From the NCBI RefSeq assembly GCF_000718325.1, contig NZ_JOFV01000015.1:1-64000 (forward strand): a stretch of 64,000 nucleotides of DNA. Reading direction: 5' to 3'. Below are positions 1-8,715 of this stretch, piece by piece; the stretch's first letter is position 1, and each line of letters starts with the position of its first letter. The position numbers and the translations under genes are program-made. Origin of the DNA: Oerskovia turbata. Lineage in GTDB: Bacteria > Actinomycetota > Actinomycetes > Actinomycetales > Cellulomonadaceae. The notes below the pieces were generated by a model that saw only the letters and a program-made list of their open reading frames with translations, ran no database searches and was not told where the DNA came from.

Positions 1-1
1 C

Positions 2-142
2 GCCCGCGCCTACGACCCCGCCCTGTACCGCCGACTACGCCGCACCACCCTGCACCAGATCTCCAACCTCCCCGGCAGACCCGGACGCCACCTGTCCGTT
101 CTGGCCTACAAAGCCGCACAACGCGTCATCGGCTTCAACTAG
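2..142 (+). CDS. C-terminal fragment of an unidentified protein, possibly a transposase
   Basis: Only the last 46 codons lie in the window; the gene runs off the left edge and ends at TAG 140-142. The visible tail is very basic (about ten arginines) and ends in VLAYKAAQRVIGFN. Arginine-rich tails of this sort occur in DDE transposases, but I cannot assign a family from so little sequence. A strong hairpin follows 20 bp downstream, which supports this being the true end of a gene. Its relation to the GH3 cluster is unknown. Confidence 0.5.
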   Translation, partial: ARAYDPALYRRLRRTTLHQISNLPGRPGRHLSVLAYKAAQRVIGFN

Positions 143-162
143 ACACTTCGACCAGACCCCTG

Positions 163-197
163 AAAGGGCCCGACACCACCACGGTGCCGGGCCCTTT
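163..197 (+). terminator. Intrinsic terminator-like hairpin
   Basis: Ten-base arms AAAGGGCCCG (163-172) and CGGGCCCTTT (188-197) are perfect complements, with further partial pairing inside. The hairpin starts 20 bp after the stop at 142 and ends in a short T run, so it probably terminates the upstream partial gene. Confidence 0.75.
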
Positions 198-646
198 CGG
201 CACGCTCACCGCCAGACCCGGGCAGACGGCTCGGCGTGCCGCCCGGGCCCGGCCGGGTGACCGGCGGACGCGTCGCGCCCCGGGGCCTCCCGACCGGCTG
301 CCCAGCCCTGCCGCGACGAGGTGCGGGCGCCCGTGGCTCGCCCCGGTACGCCGACAGGTGCGTGACACGGTCGCTCGGAACTCCCTCGCCGACGGCCCAC
401 GAACCGCCTCGGGCGACAGTTTGTGCTCTCAAATCGACAGGTTGTGCAGAACGGGCCGGAGGCCGTCGTGAAGCGCGCTGTGATGAGTCCGCTGGGCTCC
501 GCCGATGGGACACCGCGTGTGCCATACGTAGCGCAGCGTCGTCCGGGCTGGACTCGACTCCGATGTCGACCAGGCCTGCACGACCGATGTTGCCACGAGG
601 GGGCATCTAGGGCGCGGCAGCACTTGAAGAGTCGAAGGAGACACAC
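198..646. other. Long intergenic region upstream of the GH3 cluster
   Basis: About 450 bp with no convincing gene. Open frames on both strands here are arginine/proline-rich and overlap one another, as expected for non-coding GC-rich DNA. It must hold the promoter and any sugar-responsive operator for the glycosidase genes. I looked for a CebR-type GAGCGCTC palindrome and for a clear -35/-10 pair and found neither. Confidence 0.5.
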
Positions 647-685
647 GTGTACACCCGCAAGCGCGACGAAATGGGATGTCGATGA
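647..685 (+). CDS. Possible 12-codon leader peptide overlapping the GH3 start
   Basis: GTG 647 lies 6 nt after GAAGGAG (634-640), the best ribosome binding site in the region. The frame encodes MYTRKRDEMGCR and ends at TGA 683-685, which overlaps ATG 682 of the following GH3 gene as ATGA. The glycosidase has no good ribosome binding site of its own, so translation may reach it by coupling from this small frame. An alternative is that the GTG is unused. No function beyond coupling can be read from the peptide. Confidence 0.4.
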   Translation: MYTRKRDEMGCR

Positions 686-3087
686 AGACTACGGCTACGG
701 CACGACGAGGCCAGATGAAGACCAGAGGGGTCAGGGGCGCAGCAGCGCTCTCGGCGATCGCCCTGATCGCGGTTGCGGGTTGCACCAGCGGCACCTCGGA
801 CGAGAACGAGTCCCAGGGCGGGAACGCCTTCACCACCCGTGAGGTCACCGACGGCAAGACCGACTTCGTCGTCGTCACGAACCCCGGTGACGGGCCCGTG
901 CTGTCCTACGGCGCCGACAGCGGGATGGAGCTCCTGACGGAGGAGGTCGACGGCAAGAAGTCCGCGTTCAAGGACATGAACGGCAACGGCAAGCTCGACA
1001 CCTGGGAGGACTGGCGCGAGACCTCTCAGGACCGTGCGGCCGCCTTGAGCGAAGAGCTCACGATCGAGCAGATCGCCGGCCTGATGCTCTTCAGCTCGCA
1101 CGAGCGTTCCCAGGCGGACGGGCTCACCGACGCGCAGAAGGAGTACCTGAAGGACTCGAACCTGCGCAACGTGCTGCACGCCGGCGCGAGCGACGCCGAG
1201 GCGACGGTCAAGTGGGCGAACGCGATGCAGGCGTACACGGAGACCCTCGCGGCCGAGGGAACCCCGTACATCCCGGTGAACTTCGCGTCCGACCCACGCT
1301 CGACCGCGGGCTCCGGCGGCTACAACGCCGAGGGCGCGGACATCTCGCGCTGGCCGTCCAACCTGGGCCTCGCCGCGACCTTCAACCCCGAGCACACCAA
1401 GAACTTCGGCGAGATGTCCTCGGCGGAGTACCGTGCGCTCGGCCTGACCACGGCCCTGTCGCCGCAGATCGACCTCGCGACCGAGCCTCGCTGGCTGCGA
1501 GTCGGTGGGACGTTCGGCGAGGATGCGGACCAGAACACCGAGCTGGCCGCTGCGTACGTCGACGGCTACCAGGGCAGCGAGGGCACGGACGAGTGGGGCC
1601 CCGAGTCCGTCAACGCGATGATCAAGCACTGGTCCGGTGACGGTCCGGGCGAGGGTGGTCGCGAGGGGCACACCGACGCGGGCAAGTACGGCGTGTACCC
1701 GGGTGACAACATCGCGGCGCAGCAGCAGGCGTTCCTCGGCTCGCTCGACTCCGCGGCGGTCATGACCGCCTACTCGATCGCCCTCGACGCGAACGGTGAC
1801 CCGAAGTTCACCGACCGCATGGGGACGGCGTACGACCAGGACCGCATGGACCAGCTCCGCAAGGAAGCCGGCTACGAGGGGGTCGTGGTCACCGACTGGG
1901 GCGTCATGAGCGGCGCCGGCGACGAGGGCGAGATGTTCGGCATGGCGTGGGGTGCCGAGGCGCTCACCCCGGCCGAGCGTTACCTCAAGGTGCTGGGCAC
2001 GGGCCACGACATGTTCGGTGGCGTCAACGACGCGACGCACATCCTCGAGGCCGCCGACCTGTGGCAGCAGAAGTTCGAGGCCGGTGAGCTCGAGGAGGAC
2101 GCGCAGACCCGCTTCCAGGAGTCCGGTGCTCGCATCCTCACGATGTTCTTCAACCCGGGGCTCTACGAGAACCCGTTCCTCGACCTCGAGCAGTCGAAGT
2201 CGGTCCTCGCGAGCGACGACAAGGTCGAGGCGGGCTACGCGGCCCAGCTCGACTCGGTCGTCATGCTGAAGAACGACGGCGAGACCATCTCGGCCGCGGA
2301 CGCCGCGGACTGGAAGGACAAGACCGTCTACATCCCGCGCAACGACAACACCGGCTTCGCCAGCGCGTTCGGCCCCGGTGAGTACACCGAGGCACCGAGC
2401 ATCGACATCGAGACCGCCGAGAAGTACTTCGGCACGGTCGTCACCGACGAGGCCGTGACCGACGCCGAGGGCGTCGTGACGAGCTACACCGCTCCCGACC
2501 TCACCGACGTCGACGTCGTCCTCGTGGGCATGGACTCCCCGGACAACGGCGGCAACTTCTCCAACATCGGTCACGACCTGGAGAACGACACCTGGTACCC
2601 GCTGTCGCTGCAGTACCGCCCGTACACGGCTGACGGCGAGAACGTCCGCAAGGTCTCTCTCTCGGGCGACATCCTGGCGGACGGCACCAAGCAGAACCGC
2701 TCGTACTTCGGCAACACCTCGAAGATCGCGAACGAGTCCGACCTCGACGCGTTCGAGCGCGCCACGGCTGCCGTCGAGGCGACCGGCAAGGACATCCCCG
2801 TGATCACGGTCCTCAAGGCGATCAACCCGGTCGTCCCGGCCGAGTTCGAGGGCAAGTCCGACGCCATCGTCGTGGGCTTCGGCACCAGCGACCAGGCTCT
2901 CATCGAGGTCGCGCTCGGCCTCTACGAGCCGAAGGGCCGCCTGCCGATCCAGTTCCCGAAGGACATGGACACGGTCGAGGCTCAGCTCGAGGACGTCTCG
3001 AAGGACATGACGCCCTACACGGACGCCGCGGGCAGCTCGTACGACTACGGCTTCGGCCTGAACTACGCGGGGCCGATCACCGACTGA
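682..3087 (+). CDS. GH3 family beta-glucosidase-like lipoprotein
   Basis: An exported glycoside hydrolase family 3 enzyme, probably an exo-acting beta-glucosidase or glucanase on the outer membrane face. It has a lipoprotein signal with lipobox VAGC (cysteine near residue 34). A calcium-loop-like DMNGNGKLDTWE lies around residues 98-109. The GH3 barrel follows with the Lys-His pair IKHWSGDGPG near 315 and the nucleophile motif GVVVTDWGVMSG (Asp about 405). The C-terminal alpha/beta sandwich ends in YDYGFGLNY. At about 800 aa it has the usual two-domain length and order. ATG 682 is chosen for its ATGA overlap with the upstream small frame; ATG 676 and ATG 715 are alternatives, and 715 gives the most compact signal peptide. 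Substrate cannot be decided from sequence. Confidence 0.88.
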   Translation: MKTTATARRGQMKTRGVRGAAALSAIALIAVAGCTSGTSDENESQGGNAFTTREVTDGKTDFVVVTNPGDGPVLSYGADSGMELLTEEVDGKKSAFKDMNGNGKLDTWEDWRETSQDRAAALSEELTIEQIAGLMLFSSHERSQADGLTDAQKEYLKDSNLRNVLHAGASDAEATVKWANAMQAYTETLAAEGTPYIPVNFASDPRSTAGSGGYNAEGADISRWPSNLGLAATFNPEHTKNFGEMSSAEYRALGLTTALSPQIDLATEPRWLRVGGTFGEDADQNTELAAAYVDGYQGSEGTDEWGPESVNAMIKHWSGDGPGEGGREGHTDAGKYGVYPGDNIAAQQQAFLGSLDSAAVMTAYSIALDANGDPKFTDRMGTAYDQDRMDQLRKEAGYEGVVVTDWGVMSGAGDEGEMFGMAWGAEALTPAERYLKVLGTGHDMFGGVNDATHILEAADLWQQKFEAGELEEDAQTRFQESGARILTMFFNPGLYENPFLDLEQSKSVLASDDKVEAGYAAQLDSVVMLKNDGETISAADAADWKDKTVYIPRNDNTGFASAFGPGEYTEAPSIDIETAEKYFGTVVTDEAVTDAEGVVTSYTAPDLTDVDVVLVGMDSPDNGGNFSNIGHDLENDTWYPLSLQYRPYTADGENVRKVSLSGDILADGTKQNRSYFGNTSKIANESDLDAFERATAAVEATGKDIPVITVLKAINPVVPAEFEGKSDAIVVGFGTSDQALIEVALGLYEPKGRLPIQFPKDMDTVEAQLEDVSKDMTPYTDAAGSSYDYGFGLNYAGPITD

Positions 3088-3098
3088 CGGCAACGCAC

Positions 3099-3161
3099 GG
3101 GTGGCCGGCGGCTCACGCCGTCGGCCACCCGGTACCGGGGCGTCCCGCGGACGCCCCGGTA
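3099..3161 (+). terminator. Twin hairpins after the GH3 lipoprotein gene
   Basis: The first stem is GGGTGGCC...GGCCACCC (3099-3130). The second is a perfect 13-bp stem, 3133-3145 with 3149-3161, around a 3-nt loop. Neither has a T tract. They may attenuate read-through or protect the upstream mRNA 3' end, giving unequal expression within the cluster. Confidence 0.6.
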
Positions 3162-3214
3162 CACCCGTAAGGCCGCGGGACGTGCTCGCGGCCAGAACTC
3201 TCCAAGGAGCAGAA

Positions 3215-3628
3215 GTGAAGCAGAACAAGGTGCTGACCACCGGCCTCGGCGTCGTGCTGGGCCTGACGGGGCTCTTCGGGCTCACGGCCTGCGGCAGCGG
3301 CGACGGCGACTCGGGCGCGAACGCCTCCGCCGAGCAGGCCGTCGACGTCGACATCAAGGACGACCTCGAGAACGCCAAGACGGCAGTGGCGGACGCCCTG
3401 GCCGAGGACGACTCCTGGGCCCAGATTATGCTTGCCAGCGACGTCAAGGCCCCCACCGTGAAGTACGGCCTCCTCGTGGTGCCCTACACGCCCTCGGACG
3501 CCGCGTCGCGTGTGCAGGGCACGGTCGACATCAAGGACGGCAAGTTCACGATCGAGGGCGACTCGGCCGCCACGGGCCAGACCTGGCAGATCGACCAGGA
3601 CGGAAAGATCTCCGAGGTCTCGGAGTAG
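3215..3628 (+). CDS. Small lipoprotein of unknown function
   Basis: A 137-aa exported protein. AAGGAG (3204-3209) sits 5 nt before GTG 3215, which decides the start. The signal peptide ends in lipobox LTAC followed by GSGDGDSG, a typical lipoprotein linker. The mature part is acidic, with a helix-prone segment (DIKDDLENAKTAVADALAE) followed by a beta-rich stretch with KYGLLVVPY and ending near TWQIDQDGKISEVSE. I do not recognise a family; the linker-plus-helix layout is pilin- or PepSY-like only in a loose sense. Its position between two surface GH3 enzymes suggests a role at the same site, such as sugar binding or enzyme assembly; this is inference. Confidence 0.75.
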   Translation: MKQNKVLTTGLGVVLGLTGLFGLTACGSGDGDSGANASAEQAVDVDIKDDLENAKTAVADALAEDDSWAQIMLASDVKAPTVKYGLLVVPYTPSDAASRVQGTVDIKDGKFTIEGDSAATGQTWQIDQDGKISEVSE

Positions 3629-3642
3629 CTCCACCGAGCACC

Positions 3643-3680
3643 GCCCGGTCCCTGGCCAGACGACGTCCGCGGGACCGGGC
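3643..3680 (+). terminator. Hairpin between the lipoprotein and the second GH3 gene
   Basis: Perfect 10-bp arms GCCCGGTCCC (3643-3652) and GGGACCGGGC (3671-3680), no T tract. About 100 bp remain before the next start, enough for a separate promoter. Confidence 0.55.
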
Positions 3681-3781
3681 CGTCGACCCATCACGACGAG
3701 ACGCTGGCAGTGCGTCACGTCCGCGGCGCAAGCCGGCGATCCACCTGACCTGATCGCTGCCCGCACTCGAGGAGGAATGCA

Positions 3782-6772
3782 GTGAACGCCAAGGCGAACA
3801 ACGCCGACCGGCAGAAGAAGCCGATGTCGAACAAGAAGTACCTGTGGATCTGGGCCCCCGCGCTCGCCACGGTCACGGTGGTGACGGTCGTCGCGAACGT
3901 GGCGCTCAACGTCGCCGGCGGCTGGGTCGCGTCCCAGTTCGGCTCCGGGACGTACGAGTTCACGAACGCGGCCGAGTCCGCGGGCTGGGACACCGAGTAC
4001 TACACGTCCGACTTCGGCAGCATCGAGGAGGTCGACGAGGCGGCCAAGTCCCTCGTCGAGGAGATCGCGGCAGGCGGCATCGTCCTGGCCAAGAACGAGG
4101 CGGGCACGCTTCCCCTGACGACGAGCTCGCGCGTGACGATGCTGGGCCGCGCGGCCGCGGACCCGGTGTTCGGGGGCTCGGGCTCCGGCTCGGTCGACAC
4201 GAACTCGGCGGTCACGGCCCGCGCCGGGCTGGAGAACGCCGGCTTCGAGGTGAACGACCAGGTCTTCACCACGATCGAGGCGTTCGCTGCGGAGAACCCT
4301 CGGGGCTACATCGAGATGGACCGCCCCGACATCTCCACCTACTACATCGGTGAGCTGCCGGTGGGCGAGTACGAGGCGCAGTCCGCGTCGTTCGCCGACT
4401 ACTCCGACGCCGCCGTCGTGTTCGTCGGCCGGCCCGGTGGTGAGGGCGGCGACCTCACGCAGGACATGACCGGCTGGGACGAGAACGCCGCACCCGGTCA
4501 GCACCAGCTCGAGCTGAACCAGGACGAGAAGGACATGATCGAGCTCGCGAAGTCGAGCTTCGAGAACGTGGTCGTCGTCGTCAACTCCTCCACGACCATC
4601 GAGATGGGCGCCCTGCAGGACGACCCCGAGATCGACTCGATCCTGCTGGCCGGTTCGCCGGGCGCCACGGGACTCAGCGCCCTGGGGCGCATCCTCGCGG
4701 GCGACGTGAACCCGTCCGGCCGCACCGCGGACCTGTGGGCCGCCGACTTCACGGCCGACCCGACGTTCGCCAACTTCGGCGGGTTCGTCTACGACAACAT
4801 CGAGGCGTCCTTCCCGGTCCCCGCGATCGAGAAGGCCACCTCCAACGCGACGCTCACGTCCGACGCCCCGTTCGTGAACTACGCCGAGGGCATCTACTTC
4901 GGCTACCGCTACTACGAGACCGCGGCGGCCGAGGGCTTCATCGACTACGACGAGGCCGTCGTCTACCCCTTCGGGTACGGCCTGAGCTACTCCGACTTCG
5001 CCTGGAAGGTCGTCAGCTCCGAGGCCGGTGAGGTCGACGGGAAGATCTCCGTGACGGTCGAGGTCACGAACACGGGCACGACGGCGGGCAAGGACGTCGT
5101 CGAGCTCTACTACTCCGCCCCCTACACGGCGGGCGGCATCGAGAAGTCCGAGGTCGTGCTCGGCGGCTTCACCAAGACGGGGCTCCTGGAGCCCGGCGCG
5201 AGCGAGACGGTCACGATCGACCTCGCCGTCGAGGACATGGCGTCCTACGACCACCTCGGCAACAAGGCGTACGTCCTGGAGGCGGGCGACTACAGCATCT
5301 CGCTGCGGACCGACTCCCACACGGTCGCTCCGGGCACGGAGCCCATCGTCTACACGGTCGACTCCGACGTCGTGTACTCGGGTGACGACCACCGCGCGAG
5401 CGACCTCGCCGAGGTCACGAACCAGTTCGACGACGTCTCGGCGCAGTTCAGCGCCGAGCCGACCGAGGGCAAGATCCTGTCGATGTCCCGCGCGGACTTC
5501 GCTGGGACGTTCCCGACGGCGCCGACCGCTGACATGCTCGTCGCCGACGAGGCCGTCCAGAAGGGCTTCGAGCCCTGGGACCTCGAGGCGGCGGCTGCCG
5601 CGTTCGACGGCGAGAAGCCCACGACCGGTGCGCAGACGGACCTGACCCTCGTCGACATGCGCGGACTGCCCAAGGACGACCCGAAGTGGGACGAGCTGCT
5701 CGACGCGGTGTCCGTCGGTGACATGACGTCCATGCTCCTCAACGGCGCCTACCAGACGGCCGCGATCGGTTCGATCGCCAAGCCGCAGACCGTCGAGCCC
5801 GACGGACCCGCGGGGTTCTCCTCGTTCATCAACTCCTCGATCAACGGGGTGGCCTACCCCTCGGAGTTCCTCATCGCGCAGACGTGGGACGTCGAGCTCG
5901 GTGCGGCCATGGGCGAGATGCTCGGCAACGAGGCGATGTTCAAGGGCATCAACGGCTGGTACGCGCCGGCGATGAACCTGCACCGTTCGCCGTTCGGCGG
6001 TCGCAACTTCGAGTACTACTCGGAGGACCCGTTCCTCTCTGGCGCGATGGCGACCTCGGTGGCCAACGGCGCCGCGACGAAGGGCGTCTACACCGCGCTC
6101 AAGCACTTCGCGCTCAACGAGCAGGAGACGAACCGCGTCAACAACGGGATCGCGACGTGGGCGACCGAGCAGACGATCCGTGAGATCTACCTCAAGCCGT
6201 TCGAGATGGCCGTCAAGGGCATCACCATGGACGTGCAGTACGTGTCCGACGACGAGGGCACGATCTCGGAGACGACGATCGGTGCGGGCAGCATCATGAG
6301 CTCGTTCAACCGCATCGGCGCCACGTGGGCCGGTGGTTCCGAGGCGCTCATGACGAACGTCCTGCGTACCGAGTGGGGCTTCGAGGGCTTCGCGATCTCG
6401 GACTTCAACCTGTACCCGTACATGAACCCGAACCAGAGCATCAGCGCCGGCACGGACCTCACCCTGACCTTCCAGCCGTCGAAGTCCCTCGGGGACACCA
6501 CGTCGGCCAAGGCGGTCAGCGACATCCGTGAGGCGACGCACAACATCCTGTTCACGGTCGCCAACTCCAACGCCATGAACGGGCTCGCGCCCGGGGCGAC
6601 GGTCACCTACACGCCGCCGACCTGGGTCTACATCCAGATCGGGGCGACGGTGCTGATCGGCCTCCTGGTGCTGGCCGGCGGGTTCATGGTGACCCGTCGC
6701 GTGCTGCGCCACCGCAGGGCGGAGGCTCCCACCGCCACCCCGGAGCGGGTGGCAGTCGGCGCCGACTCCTGA
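3782..6772 (+). CDS. Membrane-anchored GH3 glycosidase with permuted domain order
   Basis: A 996-aa protein with a hydrophobic segment at each end (about residues 20-42 and 948-970), so both termini are probably inside and the enzyme outside. Usual GH3 order is barrel then sandwich. Here the sandwich comes first (IVLAKNEAGTLPL near 100, YPFGYGLSYSDFAW near 400), then an FnIII-like domain (VELYYSAPYTAGG), and the barrel last (DGPAGF, GRNFEYYSEDPFLSG, Lys774-His775 in TALKHFALNEQETNR, nucleophile region AISDFNLYPYM with Asp about 874). This permuted order is known in some rumen GH3 enzymes. The nucleophile is followed by Phe rather than the common Trp. GGAGGA (3771-3776) fixes GTG 3782. Substrate unknown. 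Confidence 0.87.
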   Translation: MNAKANNADRQKKPMSNKKYLWIWAPALATVTVVTVVANVALNVAGGWVASQFGSGTYEFTNAAESAGWDTEYYTSDFGSIEEVDEAAKSLVEEIAAGGIVLAKNEAGTLPLTTSSRVTMLGRAAADPVFGGSGSGSVDTNSAVTARAGLENAGFEVNDQVFTTIEAFAAENPRGYIEMDRPDISTYYIGELPVGEYEAQSASFADYSDAAVVFVGRPGGEGGDLTQDMTGWDENAAPGQHQLELNQDEKDMIELAKSSFENVVVVVNSSTTIEMGALQDDPEIDSILLAGSPGATGLSALGRILAGDVNPSGRTADLWAADFTADPTFANFGGFVYDNIEASFPVPAIEKATSNATLTSDAPFVNYAEGIYFGYRYYETAAAEGFIDYDEAVVYPFGYGLSYSDFAWKVVSSEAGEVDGKISVTVEVTNTGTTAGKDVVELYYSAPYTAGGIEKSEVVLGGFTKTGLLEPGASETVTIDLAVEDMASYDHLGNKAYVLEAGDYSISLRTDSHTVAPGTEPIVYTVDSDVVYSGDDHRASDLAEVTNQFDDVSAQFSAEPTEGKILSMSRADFAGTFPTAPTADMLVADEAVQKGFEPWDLEAAAAAFDGEKPTTGAQTDLTLVDMRGLPKDDPKWDELLDAVSVGDMTSMLLNGAYQTAAIGSIAKPQTVEPDGPAGFSSFINSSINGVAYPSEFLIAQTWDVELGAAMGEMLGNEAMFKGINGWYAPAMNLHRSPFGGRNFEYYSEDPFLSGAMATSVANGAATKGVYTALKHFALNEQETNRVNNGIATWATEQTIREIYLKPFEMAVKGITMDVQYVSDDEGTISETTIGAGSIMSSFNRIGATWAGGSEALMTNVLRTEWGFEGFAISDFNLYPYMNPNQSISAGTDLTLTFQPSKSLGDTTSAKAVSDIREATHNILFTVANSNAMNGLAPGATVTYTPPTWVYIQIGATVLIGLLVLAGGFMVTRRVLRHRRAEAPTATPERVAVGADS

Positions 6773-6780
6773 CGACCGAC

Positions 6781-6833
6781 CTTCGCCCCCTTCCGAGCAG
6801 CCGCCCCCTGCCGCTGCTCGGAAGGGGGCGAAG
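6781..6833 (+). terminator. Strong terminator closing the GH3 cluster
   Basis: A perfect 20-bp stem, 6781-6800 with 6814-6833, around a 13-nt loop, 8 bp after the stop codon at 6772. This is the strongest hairpin of the cluster and marks its end. Confidence 0.8.
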
Positions 6834-6977
6834 CGCTTTCCCGCGCAGGCGTGCCCGGCGTGCCCGCGTCGGTGGATCCTCCGCGTGAACGGCGGCGGTG
6901 GCTCCACCACCCTGACCCAGGGGACCCGAGCACCGACGTCGTCCGCGTGCTCCGCCGACCGTCCGCACGGTTGCCGG

Positions 6978-7529
6978 TCAGCCGGCTCGCGGTCGGAGCG
7001 CCGTCTCCACCGCGGTGGTGACGGATGCGACGACGGGGGCGTCGGGGTCGACGGTGATCCGGTGCAGGAGCAGACCGTCGCACGAGGCCATCAGCAGCAG
7101 CGTTCCGGCGTCGGCGCCGGCCCCACCTATCCCCACGAGGAGTCGGCGGATCCAGTCCTCGAAGATCGCGCGCTGCCGCAGCAGAGGGGCCAGAGCGTCC
7201 GTGTCGGTCGCGTCGAGGAACAAGGCGTACCTGGCCCGGGTGCGGGCAGCCAGGGGACCCGACTGCACCTCGATCATCTCGACGAGCATCCGGGTGAGGT
7301 CCTCAGCCGTCCGGATCCCTTCAGGTGCGCCGCCGTCCTGGCGTTCGCCGTCGGCGATCCACTCGATGACCCCGGCGACGAGCGCAGCACGGGTGCGAAA
7401 GTGGTTCGACGTCGAGCCTGGCGGAATCCCGGCCGCCGCATCCACCCTGCCGTGCGTCAGCGCTCGGACGCCGCCGTTGCCGACGAGCTCTACGGCGGCG
7501 TCCAGGGCTCGTCGCCTCGTCTCGCTCAT
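6978..7529 (-). CDS. TetR family transcriptional regulator
   Basis: A 183-aa regulator with an N-terminal TetR helix-turn-helix (ALDAAVELVGNGGVRALTHG, then VDAAAGIPPGSTSNHF) and a variable ligand domain. It is divergent from an alpha/beta hydrolase gene, so it most likely represses that gene and itself. The ATG at 7529 lies 7 nt after a -10 hexamer TAGGCT (7542-7537 on the minus strand), which predicts a leaderless transcript. One copy of the shared 14-bp palindrome lies just upstream of that -10 element, consistent with autorepression. The ligand cannot be predicted. Confidence 0.85.
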   Translation of the reverse strand: MSETRRRALDAAVELVGNGGVRALTHGRVDAAAGIPPGSTSNHFRTRAALVAGVIEWIADGERQDGGAPEGIRTAEDLTRMLVEMIEVQSGPLAARTRARYALFLDATDTDALAPLLRQRAIFEDWIRRLLVGIGGAGADAGTLLLMASCDGLLLHRITVDPDAPVVASVTTAVETALRPRAG

Positions 7530-7536
7530 GATCCCC

Positions 7537-7594
7537 AGCCTAGGGGACTATGAATCTAGTGGCGGATGGTCCACAATGGCACTACGAACATAGT
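7537..7594. promoter_or_regulatory. Divergent promoter region with two TetR-type operators
   Basis: Two copies of ACTA-N6-TAGT occur, ACTATGAATCTAGT (7547-7560) and ACTACGAACATAGT (7581-7594), 34 bp apart centre to centre. The first lies between the -10 (7542-7537, minus) and the expected -35 of the TetR gene. The second is placed to control the hydrolase. The shared spacing and arms make these the probable binding sites of the adjacent regulator. Confidence 0.65.
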
Positions 7595-7631
7595 TGACCG
7601 TAGTTCGTCGAGCCGACACGGGAGGCTCCTC

Positions 7632-8558
7632 ATGAACGAGCTGGGACCTCGGGACACGAGGGCCGCGGCCTGGTCTCCGCCGCTCCCCGAGGCGAACGGG
7701 TTCGAGCACGCGTTCGTCGAGACGCCGGGCCTCCGCACGCACGTCGCCTCGATCGGGCGAGGGGATCCGGTCGTGCTGCTGCACGGCTTCCCCGAGCACT
7801 GGTGGCAGTGGCGCCACATCGCGCCGGCGATCGCCACGCACGGGTACCGGGTGATCTGCCCGGACCTCCGGGGGTCGGGCTGGACCGAAGCCGCGGATCC
7901 ACGGTTCGGACCGGAGTCACAGCTGGACGACGTCATAGCCGTGCTCGATGCCCTCGGGGTCGGCCGGGCACACTTCGTGTGCCACGACATGGGCGCCATC
8001 TCGGGCATGCAGCTCTCCTACCGCGACCCGGGGCGGGTGCGAACGATGCTGCAGCTCTCCGTCCCGCCGGGTTTCATGGACCTCACGCCGAAGATGATGC
8101 CTGCGTTCGCGCACATGCCGGCGCTGCTGACGCACCGGAGGAGCCGTTCGTTGCGCTACCTGTTCGGCCCGCGGTACGTGGCGAAACCGATGGCCGAGGA
8201 CCTGATCGCGGCGTACTTGTGCGCTCACCAGCGGCGCGAGGTCGAGAACGCGGTCGCGGCGATGTACCGCGGCATGGTCGTCCCGGTGTCGGTGCGGCTC
8301 GTGCGTGGCGTGTACCGGCGCCTGCGGTTGCGCCCGCCGACATTGACCGCCTTCGGGCAGCACGACGGACCGTTCGCCGAACCGACCGCCCGGCGCATCT
8401 GCAGGAACCACGGACGTCACGCCGACCGGTTCGAGCTCGCGTTCATCGACGACGCCGCCCACTTCGTCACGGACGATGCCCCGGACGCCGTGGTCGCGCT
8501 CGCCCTGGACTGGTTCGTACGGGGCGCGTCCTCGCCCGCAGCGGTGGACGTCGAGTGA
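7632..8558 (+). CDS. Alpha/beta hydrolase, epoxide hydrolase-like
   Basis: A 308-aa alpha/beta-fold hydrolase. The oxyanion motif HGFPEHWWQWR is near residue 52. The nucleophile elbow VCHDMGAISG carries Asp instead of Ser, as in epoxide hydrolases and haloalkane dehalogenases. The C-terminal motif FIDDAAHFVTDD supplies the catalytic His. The sequence HGFPE-x-W resembles epoxide hydrolases and fluoroacetate dehalogenases more than lipases. GGGAGG (7619-7624) sets the start at ATG 7632. It is divergent from the TetR gene, which probably controls it in response to a xenobiotic or metabolite. No partner enzymes lie next to it. Natural substrate unknown. Confidence 0.83.
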   Translation: MNELGPRDTRAAAWSPPLPEANGFEHAFVETPGLRTHVASIGRGDPVVLLHGFPEHWWQWRHIAPAIATHGYRVICPDLRGSGWTEAADPRFGPESQLDDVIAVLDALGVGRAHFVCHDMGAISGMQLSYRDPGRVRTMLQLSVPPGFMDLTPKMMPAFAHMPALLTHRRSRSLRYLFGPRYVAKPMAEDLIAAYLCAHQRREVENAVAAMYRGMVVPVSVRLVRGVYRRLRLRPPTLTAFGQHDGPFAEPTARRICRNHGRHADRFELAFIDDAAHFVTDDAPDAVVALALDWFVRGASSPAAVDVE

Positions 8559-8715
8559 AGACGTCGGGTGATGACGACGGTGGGGCCGCGAGAGCCGGCC
8601 CTGCGGGCCGCGGGCGTCGACCCGGACGCGGTCCTGCACGGCAGCTGCTCTCGCCCTCGGTCGCCGAGTCCAGTTCCGGCTGCAGGGGGGAGATCCGTCG
8701 CGCGACGACGCCAGG

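Noticed and set aside
198..646. Several overlapping small frames upstream of the GH3 cluster
   Set aside because: All are low-complexity arginine/proline-rich and mutually overlapping, without ribosome binding sites.
607..3456. A 949-codon open frame antisense to the first GH3 gene, and similar giant antisense frames at 3113-6910, 17489-20326, 24528-27266, 36910-39474, 40427-43546 and 46118-48769
   Set aside because: They are Arg/Val/Leu/Asp-rich shadows created by the GC-biased third positions of real genes on the other strand; none contains a recognisable domain, and the sense genes are certain.
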